A stretch of 8,738 nt of DNA from contig RFNX01000386.1 in NCBI GenBank assembly GCA_009926905.1, positions 1 through 8,738 on the forward strand, in the 5' to 3' direction. The stretch comes from Flavobacteriales bacterium. GTDB taxonomy: Bacteria > Bacteroidota > Bacteroidia > Flavobacteriales_D > Crocinitomicaceae. Under the pieces are notes generated by a model. It searched no databases and was not told where the DNA came from. It worked only from the letters and a program-made list of their open reading frames with translations. Below, in pieces: positions 1 through 4,945 of this stretch (its first letter is position 1; each line of letters begins with the position of its first letter). A program made the translations under genes and the position numbers.

Positions 1-315
1 AGGTGATGTTCCGCCACTAAATGTAACCAGTGCACTTCCGTCTGCTGCTCCAAAGCATGAAATGTTTCTACCATTGTAATTTGAAGTTATGCTTGCAGTT
101 GCCGTTAATACTGTTGGTTGAGTAATAACATAGCTTGCTGTATTTGTACAGTTTCTTATGTCCCTTACAGAAACTGTATAGGTGTTTGGTGCTAAATTAG
201 AAATAGTAGTTGTTGTTGCACTATTAGACCAAAGATAAGTAAAGGGAGAATTTCCAGTAGCATTAACTTGAATGGAACCATTGTTTGCATTAAAACAACT
301 TACATTTGTCAAATT
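1..315 (-). repeat. SprB-type repeats (one complete, one cut by the window edge)
   Basis: Two similar protein segments follow each other in the partial adhesin. The first (residues about 633-699) has NVSCFNANNGSIQVNATG, then PFTYLWSN, then NLAPNTYTVSVRD and ends YVITQP. The second starts near residue 704 with NISCFGAADGSALVTFSGG and is cut at base 1. The order SCF..NGS...GG.SP..Y.WS...NL..G.Y.V.V.D...C......I.QP is the layout I know for SprB repeats. Proteins of this kind often carry many copies, so the gene may extend far beyond the window. Confidence 0.75.
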
Positions 316-2211
316 AATTAAATTAATGACTGGTAAAGGATTTACATTTACAACTCTTGAAGCAGTTAAAGAACATGATAAACTGGGAATACTGATTGTA
401 ACAACATAAGTTCCTGAATTTAAAAGACTAACGTTTGAAATTGAAGGTGTCATTGAAGACGATGTAAATCCATTCGGCCCAGTCCATGAATAATTTGCTA
501 AAATGGAACTATTGGTTGAAAGATTTAAAGTTTGTCCAACACACACTGCATTTGAAGTCACCACAATTGGTGGGCAACCTGAAACATTTATAGAGAGTTC
601 ATTACTTGCTGTTAATGGGCAGCCATTACTGTTATATGTATCTGAAATCCCTCCATTATTGTATTGATTACCAGAGATATTCCCTGTTCCATAAATATAA
701 GCAGAGTTTGAAATTGTTGGGTCACATTGAAATGCTATACAATCATTTAGAACAGTTACTCTAAATTTTAAAACAGTGCTATCAGCACCAGTTGATGAAG
801 CTTGCATTGTACCGCCATTACTTCCATTTGCTCCTGTTCCAACCCTAGCTCTAATTACCTTCGAACTTGAAATATATTCTGCTTGGTCGTCATTTAATGC
901 GTCAGTTTTTATACCAGAATTTTGACCATATGTAATCGAAAGAGATCCCGGGACGTAGGTTGTACGAATATCTAAGGTATCAATCAAGTAGGTATTAACA
1001 GATAAATCAGAACCAATATTTTTTCCCACTACCGTATATTCTAAAACATCTCCAGGTTGAACTTGACCTCCATTAATGTCTTTTATACGAACATCAGCCC
1101 TCAAATCAGGTTCGTAAATGTCAATAGCAGAAGTTATTACTCGAGGTAGAATTGCATCTTGTGACGTTACAACGCGAATTGTTGCTGTTGAAGTATTGTT
1201 TGAAATATAATTAAAGGTTGAATTATTTGGGAAAAAGACACCGGCATCAAATCCTAAATTGTTATTGTAACTGGGATTTCTAAATGGTGTTAATGTTCCA
1301 TTTGAAGTACAAGTACTGTTGAAAAAATCATTTGGGCTTCTAGAGGCATCTGGAACATCTAAAAAAGAACCGTTTCCGTTAAATTGTAAGCGATCCCCTG
1401 AAATTCCTCTATCGCCTTCATGAGCAACTACTCCAAGCTCAAAACTTACTGGGCCTGCTAAAGGTGTGACAAAACCAGAGATTGGAATATCCACATTTAC
1501 CCCACTGCTCACATACGCCATACCATCAAAGACTGTCAGGTTGCGCATGGTTTGAAATACGTTTTTATAGACTACAACGATTGACCAAGCACCGAATAAA
1601 TTGTTTGAACCAGTTTGAGAAACGATATTAGCGACAGTAAATCTACCTTTTGTTCCAGCAGCTTGAACGGTTGAAGTTATATCTTTAAAGCAAAAATAAC
1701 TGGGCATTTGAAAATTAGGATTGCCTGATATGCTTTGAACATCCAATAAATCATCTGCCACCAAATTCTGATAGGCTCCGTTGTTAAGTTTTAATCTAAC
1801 TGTATTTCTTGTATTGTAATTTGTTGTGGAAGGCGTAACCCTTGCACTCCAATACAACCCAGCCCAAAGAACTTCACTACAATTGGCTAAATTTAAACTG
1901 TCACTCGAAGACATAAAAGTACTTGAATTTCCATCAATGTCAATATAACCCATTGTAATTCCTCCATCTTGATTGTGATTTCCTGTTGGGGGCATTTGAG
2001 CTTGATAAACAGAACAATTTGCGTTACTGCTATTACATGTTAAACCTGTATTTGAAAGAATTACAATTCCTCCTTTTTGGTTCGCTTGAAAACGTATGTT
2101 AAATGGAGAAACTAATTGAGAATAATAGCTTTGAGAAAAAAAAAGTAAATAAAGAATAAGAAGCTTCAACAAGACATTTTTAAAAAAAAATAAAAGCAAG
2201 AGTCTATTCAT
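1..2211 (-). CDS. Large secreted adhesin-like protein with DUF11-like, Ig/PKD-like and SprB repeat domains (partial, C-terminus off the left edge)
   Basis: I translated this frame by hand: it is open for exactly 737 codons from the ATG at 2211-2209 to base 1, so the C-terminus is missing. An in-frame TAG lies two codons before the ATG and fixes the start. Residues 1-32 form a very hydrophobic signal peptide, with likely cleavage near SYYSQ. Residues about 45-365 are one globular region with landmarks LWAGLYWSARV (115-125), FGAWSIVVVYKN (206-217), VAHEGDRGISGD (262-273) and NDFFNST (294-300). I recall this pattern from DUF11-containing surface proteins of several phyla. Residues about 368-545 look like a DUF11 domain (QPGDVLEYTVVGKNIG at 385-400). 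Residues about 548-625 look like an Ig/PKD-type domain (WTGPNGFTS). A SprB-type repeat spans about 633-699 and a second begins near 704. SprB is the gliding adhesin of Flavobacterium johnsoniae, exported by T9SS. A sorting tail would lie outside the window. It is probably a surface adhesin, but its ligand is unknown. The collagen-like gene lies 68 bp upstream on the same strand. Confidence 0.85.
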   Translation of the reverse strand, partial: MNRLLLLFFFKNVLLKLLILYLLFFSQSYYSQLVSPFNIRFQANQKGGIVILSNTGLTCNSSNANCSVYQAQMPPTGNHNQDGGITMGYIDIDGNSSTFMSSSDSLNLANCSEVLWAGLYWSARVTPSTTNYNTRNTVRLKLNNGAYQNLVADDLLDVQSISGNPNFQMPSYFCFKDITSTVQAAGTKGRFTVANIVSQTGSNNLFGAWSIVVVYKNVFQTMRNLTVFDGMAYVSSGVNVDIPISGFVTPLAGPVSFELGVVAHEGDRGISGDRLQFNGNGSFLDVPDASRSPNDFFNSTCTSNGTLTPFRNPSYNNNLGFDAGVFFPNNSTFNYISNNTSTATIRVVTSQDAILPRVITSAIDIYEPDLRADVRIKDINGGQVQPGDVLEYTVVGKNIGSDLSVNTYLIDTLDIRTTYVPGSLSITYGQNSGIKTDALNDDQAEYISSSKVIRARVGTGANGSNGGTMQASSTGADSTVLKFRVTVLNDCIAFQCDPTISNSAYIYGTGNISGNQYNNGGISDTYNSNGCPLTASNELSINVSGCPPIVVTSNAVCVGQTLNLSTNSSILANYSWTGPNGFTSSSMTPSISNVSLLNSGTYVVTISIPSLSCSLTASRVVNVNPLPVINLINLTNVSCFNANNGSIQVNATGNSPFTYLWSNSATTTTISNLAPNTYTVSVRDIRNCTNTASYVITQPTVLTATASITSNYNGRNISCFGAADGSALVTFSGGTSP

Positions 2212-2218
2212 ATTCTAC

Positions 2219-2279
2219 AATACAAAATAAACGGTTTTTTTTTAATAAAGTTGCTTTTGAATAGTTTATATCTTGTATT
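2219..2279. repeat. Imperfect inverted repeat filling the gap between the collagen-like and adhesin genes
   Basis: The left arm is AATACAA (2219-2225) plus ATAAAC (2227-2232). The right arm is GTTTAT (2264-2269) plus TTGTATT (2273-2279). This gives 13 base pairs with a 1/3-nt internal bulge and a 31-nt loop, and the loop contains a small AAAG-TTG-CTTT hairpin (2247-2257). It begins directly at the collagen-gene stop codon and ends 8 bp before the adhesin start. It is AT-only apart from a few pairs and lacks a following T-run in the direction of transcription, so it is not a standard intrinsic terminator. It could be an attenuating or processing stem, or chance in AT-rich DNA. Confidence 0.3.
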
Positions 2280-4127
2280 TTAAAAGCTTTTTATTGGTCT
2301 AATAAAATTGAGAATTGTTTTTCCGTTTGCACTTGGTACTCCTCCTAAGAATGCAACACGAACGGACTGTGACATTGATAACTCTGTACTAGACCAATAA
2401 TTTGCAAAAGAAAGTATTGTATGCCCACCATTTAACAAAGCTTGGTTAACATGAAACTTTGATTTTTGTAAAAGAATTAATTCGTCTACTGATGGAATAT
2501 ACCACTCAGAAGTAAAGTTTGACTGAACCCAAGTTTTTGCAGGACTATTATTCATCAAATTGTAGTTAAATAAACCATCCCAACTTCTATTTGCACCTAA
2601 AAGAACTCCTGTTGATTGCCATCTTTGTGATGATTCAATTTTTGAAACAATAAGTCCATGCTGTAATCCGTCACTTCCTTTGTAAATATAAAACACAATT
2701 CCTCCTAATGTATCTTTACCTAAATAATATGGTCCAGAATATCCTGAAGGCCCTTGAGGACCTGTTAATCCAATCGGCCCTTGCGCTCCTGTAGCACCAG
2801 TCAATCCTTGTGGACCTGTTGCTCCAGCTAAACCTTGTGGCCCTGTTGCGCCCGTCGGTCCGGTTAAACCTTGTGGCCCTGCTGGTCCTACTGGCCCTGT
2901 TGCGCCCGTTGGTCCGGTTAAACCTTGAGGCCCCGCTGGACCTGTTGCTCCAGTTAAACCTTGAGGCCCTTGAGGCCCTGCTGGACCCGTCGCTCCAGTC
3001 AAACCTTGAGGGCCTGCTGGACCTGTTGCTCCAGTCAAACCTTGTGGACCTGCTGAACCTTGAGCTCCAGCTGGTCCTTGTGGACCAGGGTCACCTTGCG
3101 GCCCTTGCGGCCCACCAGCTGGACCAGCCGGTCCTTGCGGTCCAGGGTCACCTTGAATCCCTTGGGGACCTTGAGGTCCTGTGAATCCAATTGGCCCTTG
3201 AGCACCAGTTGCACCAGTTGCACCAGTTGCCCCCGTAGGACCTGCTGGACCTGCTGGTCCAGTTAGCCCTTGAGCACCCGTAGCCCCCGTAGCCCCTGTA
3301 GGACCTGCTGGTCCTGCTGGACCTGCTGGTCCAGTTAGTCCCGTCGGTCCAGTTAGCCCTTGAGGACCAGTCGCCCCAGTTGCACCCGTAGGTCCTGCTG
3401 GTCCTGCAGGACCAGTTATACCTATCGGTCCTTGAGCACCTGTCGCCCCAGTTGCACCCGTTGGGCCTGCTGGTCCTGCAGGACCAGTTAAACCTATCGG
3501 TCCTTGAGGACCTGTGGCTCCAGTTAAACCTTGTGGTCCTTGAGGACCTTGCGGTCCTGTCAAATTCGGAGAAGTGTAAAATGTACCATTAGTATAATTA
3601 ACTGTAAATGTACCGTTTGCATTATTCGTTATACTAGTAATTCCATTTCCCGCTGGACCTGAAGGACCTGCAGGTCCAGCGGGACCTGCAGGTCCAGCGG
3701 GACCGTTTCCTGAAGTTGCAGCATAAAGTGCATAAGGAACACTTAGTAGTTGAGTGGTTCCAACAATGTTATAATTTAGCCCACCATTGGGATCCGTTTC
3801 TGTTTTAATATAAAAAGGACCATTTGCCCAATTTACAGAAGCAATATTTCCTGTTAAATTTGTACCGGAGCCTATGATCACGCTATAAAGTCCGTTAGAA
3901 TTAGTTGATGAGCTATGAAGTTCTTGAAAAACTACTGTACCAGTTGCCGAACCCTGTAATAGACTAACTTTCATAGAAACGACGGAATTTATAACTAAAT
4001 TTCCTGAAGCATCTCTTATGACAGCTTGATAACTCATTTTATTTGGAGCCTGACCAACTAAACTAAGCGCACCAAAAATCAAGAATGATAGCAATAGAAT
4101 CAAATGTGTTTTTGTAGTTGTAATCAT
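2280..4127 (-). CDS. Secreted collagen-like (Gly-X-Y) protein with an Lcl/DUF1566-like C-terminal domain
   Basis: The 615-residue product has a signal peptide (1 to about 26, ending LSLVGQ). An N-terminal module (27-137) contains NKMSYQAVIRDASGNLV and ends in VPYALYA, a head I know from many Bacteroidota surface proteins. Six GPA/GPS triplets follow at 142-159, then a non-collagen linker (163-190, NGTFTVNYTNGTFYTSPNLT). The main Gly-X-Y tract spans 191-467, about 92 triplets, with one lone extra glycine at 338. The C-terminal domain (about 470-615) has GGIVFYI, EWYIPSVDELILL, YWSSTE and a final FIRPIKSF, which match the DUF1566/Legionella collagen-like (Lcl) C-terminal family (PF07603), a lectin-like adhesin fold. 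No T9SS tail is visible. Known bacterial collagen-like proteins form trimeric stalks, and I infer a stalk with an adhesive tip. The start ATG lies 3 bp after the stop of the small T9SS gene with no Shine-Dalgarno, suggesting coupled expression. The tract is much richer in G+C than its surroundings because of Gly/Pro/Ala codons, so this alone does not imply transfer. Confidence 0.93.
   Translation of the reverse strand: MITTTKTHLILLLSFLIFGALSLVGQAPNKMSYQAVIRDASGNLVINSVVSMKVSLLQGSATGTVVFQELHSSSTNSNGLYSVIIGSGTNLTGNIASVNWANGPFYIKTETDPNGGLNYNIVGTTQLLSVPYALYAATSGNGPAGPAGPAGPAGPSGPAGNGITSITNNANGTFTVNYTNGTFYTSPNLTGPQGPQGPQGLTGATGPQGPIGLTGPAGPAGPTGATGATGAQGPIGITGPAGPAGPTGATGATGPQGLTGPTGLTGPAGPAGPAGPTGATGATGAQGLTGPAGPAGPTGATGATGATGAQGPIGFTGPQGPQGIQGDPGPQGPAGPAGGPQGPQGDPGPQGPAGAQGSAGPQGLTGATGPAGPQGLTGATGPAGPQGPQGLTGATGPAGPQGLTGPTGATGPVGPAGPQGLTGPTGATGPQGLAGATGPQGLTGATGAQGPIGLTGPQGPSGYSGPYYLGKDTLGGIVFYIYKGSDGLQHGLIVSKIESSQRWQSTGVLLGANRSWDGLFNYNLMNNSPAKTWVQSNFTSEWYIPSVDELILLQKSKFHVNQALLNGGHTILSFANYWSSTELSMSQSVRVAFLGGVPSANGKTILNFIRPIKSF
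2727..3557 (-). repeat. Main collagen-like Gly-X-Y repeat tract
   Basis: This stretch codes residues 191-467 of the collagen-like protein, with glycine at every third position except for one extra glycine at 338. Two sub-families of higher-order repeat can be seen. The half nearer the N-terminus (about 212-313) repeats units such as GLTGPAGPAGPTGATGATG. The half nearer the C-terminus (about 358-455) repeats GPQGLTGATGPA. At the DNA level there are perfect short tandems, such as the 9-bp unit GCACCAGTT three times at 3202-3228. Each 9-bp unit equals one triplet, so slippage changes length without breaking the frame. Residues filling X and Y are mostly Pro, Ala, Thr, Gln and Leu. Confidence 0.93.
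3642..3704 (-). repeat. Short first Gly-X-Y block built from an 18-bp tandem repeat containing a 14-bp palindrome
   Basis: The 18-bp unit GGACCTGCAGGTCCAGCG occurs twice in perfect tandem (3664-3681 and 3682-3699) and a third copy begins (GGACC, 3700-3704). Its first 14 bases, GGACCTGCAGGTCC, form a perfect palindrome. The block encodes residues 142-162, six GPA/GPS triplets followed by GNG, and is separated from the main Gly-X-Y tract by a 28-residue non-collagen linker. Confidence 0.85.
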
Positions 4128-4130
4128 GAC

Positions 4131-4619
4131 TTATTGTTTTATTAATTTATATTTAGCTATACTTTGGCTATTAGTTTTGAATGTTAAAAAATAACTTCCT
4201 GGTGAAAAAAAACTAACATCAATTTTATTTGACATCAGTGAATTTGTTTCATAAACAGTTTTGCCATTCATATCAGTTATTTGAATTGAAAAAACACTAA
4301 TATCATTAACATTACAAAAGATGTTTAATTCATTATTCATTGGATTAGGAAAAACTTTAAATTCATATTTACTAGCTAATTCACCCACAGAGGTAGTCTC
4401 AATTTCATAGGGTTGTTGCACGCCCTGTGTTATTGTTGTTGAGCCATTTGTTGGGTGTTCATAAAAGATTTGTCCTACCGTAAATGAAACAGATCCATTT
4501 AAAGATGAAAAATTATTCCCAGCTGAAACTGTATTAGATTGAGCATTAGTGAAATAGGAGATGGAAATTATTAATATAGTAAGAACTACATTGCAAAAGT
4601 ATTTTACTGAAGTAGTCAT
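4131..4619 (-). CDS. Small secreted protein with a T9SS type A C-terminal sorting domain
   Basis: The product has 162 residues. A signal peptide covers 1 to about 26 (VVLTILIISISYFTNAQ, cleavage after NAQ). A short mature region (27 to about 75) contains NGSVSFTVGQIFYEH and then TQGVQQPYEI, a pairing I associate with small T9SS-tailed proteins of Bacteroidota, whose role I do not know. From about 86 to the end is a T9SS type A sorting tail: FKVFPNPMNNELNI (87-100), ITDMNGKTVYE (114-124), FFSPGSYFLTF (137-147) and the terminal YKLIKQ. Proteins with this tail are exported through the outer membrane by T9SS and usually anchored to the surface or released after tail cleavage. The mature part is scarcely 50 residues, so the protein is almost only a signal and a tail. 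It is the first gene of the minus-strand cluster and ends 3 bp before the collagen-like gene. A TAnnTTTG box lies just upstream of its start. Confidence 0.9.
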   Translation of the reverse strand: MTTSVKYFCNVVLTILIISISYFTNAQSNTVSAGNNFSSLNGSVSFTVGQIFYEHPTNGSTTITQGVQQPYEIETTSVGELASKYEFKVFPNPMNNELNIFCNVNDISVFSIQITDMNGKTVYETNSLMSNKIDVSFFSPGSYFLTFKTNSQSIAKYKLIKQ

Positions 4620-4945
4620 AGTTGTTGTTTGCTAACAAATGTATGAAATAAAAAACTCATTTATCTACTCAATACTTTATAAATGTATTTTATGTTATAA
4701 ATAATTTTTTTTGAGCAAGCACTTCTTTTTCAATAGATTTCATCTTTATAGAAGCTTTCTTTTGAAGTTTCACAGATGCATTTATTTATAGAAATTGTCT
4801 TATTTTTTTTCTTTTATTCTGAGTTTAAATGACTTTATAAACTTTATTTTATTTCGTAAATAGAATTATGAATACTCAATAATTTTTATGGCTATGATTC
4901 TTTCTTATTCATAAATTATTCAGCAGATACTATTATTTTTATAAA
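4620..4945. other. Divergent AT-rich intergenic region
   Basis: This 326-bp region separates the minus-strand surface cluster from the plus-strand peptidase gene, so it should hold promoters for both. I found a perfect -7 box for the minus strand at 4636-4643 but no perfect TAnnTTTG for the plus strand; the closest, TAATTTTT near 4880, is weak. No open frame of useful length, tRNA or convincing structured RNA was seen. A 9-bp inverted repeat (4866-4874 and 4906-4914) is within chance expectation for this composition. Confidence 0.7.
4636..4643 (-). promoter_or_regulatory. Bacteroidota-type -7 promoter box for the T9SS mini-protein/collagen cluster
   Basis: The minus strand reads TACATTTG, a perfect match to the TAnnTTTG -7 consensus of Bacteroidota primary sigma factors. 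It lies 16 bp before the ATG at 4619, giving a leader of only about 10 nt. No TTG -33 element sits at the usual 17-23 bp upstream; the nearest is 26 bp away. In AT-rich DNA such boxes also occur by chance, but the position directly before the first gene of the cluster supports it. Confidence 0.5.

Noticed and set aside
2810..3266. Several open frames on both strands inside the collagen tract (for example plus 2810-3184 and 3060-3266, minus 3035-3223)
   Set aside because: They are by-products of the three-codon periodicity and GC-rich Gly/Pro codons. Their products are low-complexity Leu/Asp/Val- or Ser/Arg/Thr-rich strings with no start signals.
2727..3557. CRISPR-like regularly repeated DNA
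   Set aside because: The repeats are imperfect, in-frame multiples of 9 bp that encode Gly-X-Y triplets, with no unique spacers between identical repeats.
2280..4127. Horizontal transfer of the collagen-like gene, suggested by its GC-rich centre
   Set aside because: The high GC is confined to Gly/Pro/Ala-rich codons. The head and tip domains have the same low GC as the neighbouring genes.
4866..4914. 9-bp inverted repeat (TTATGAATA and TATTCATAA) upstream of the peptidase gene as an operator
   Set aside because: Arms of this length separated by 31 bp are expected by chance several times in 326 bp of such AT-rich sequence.
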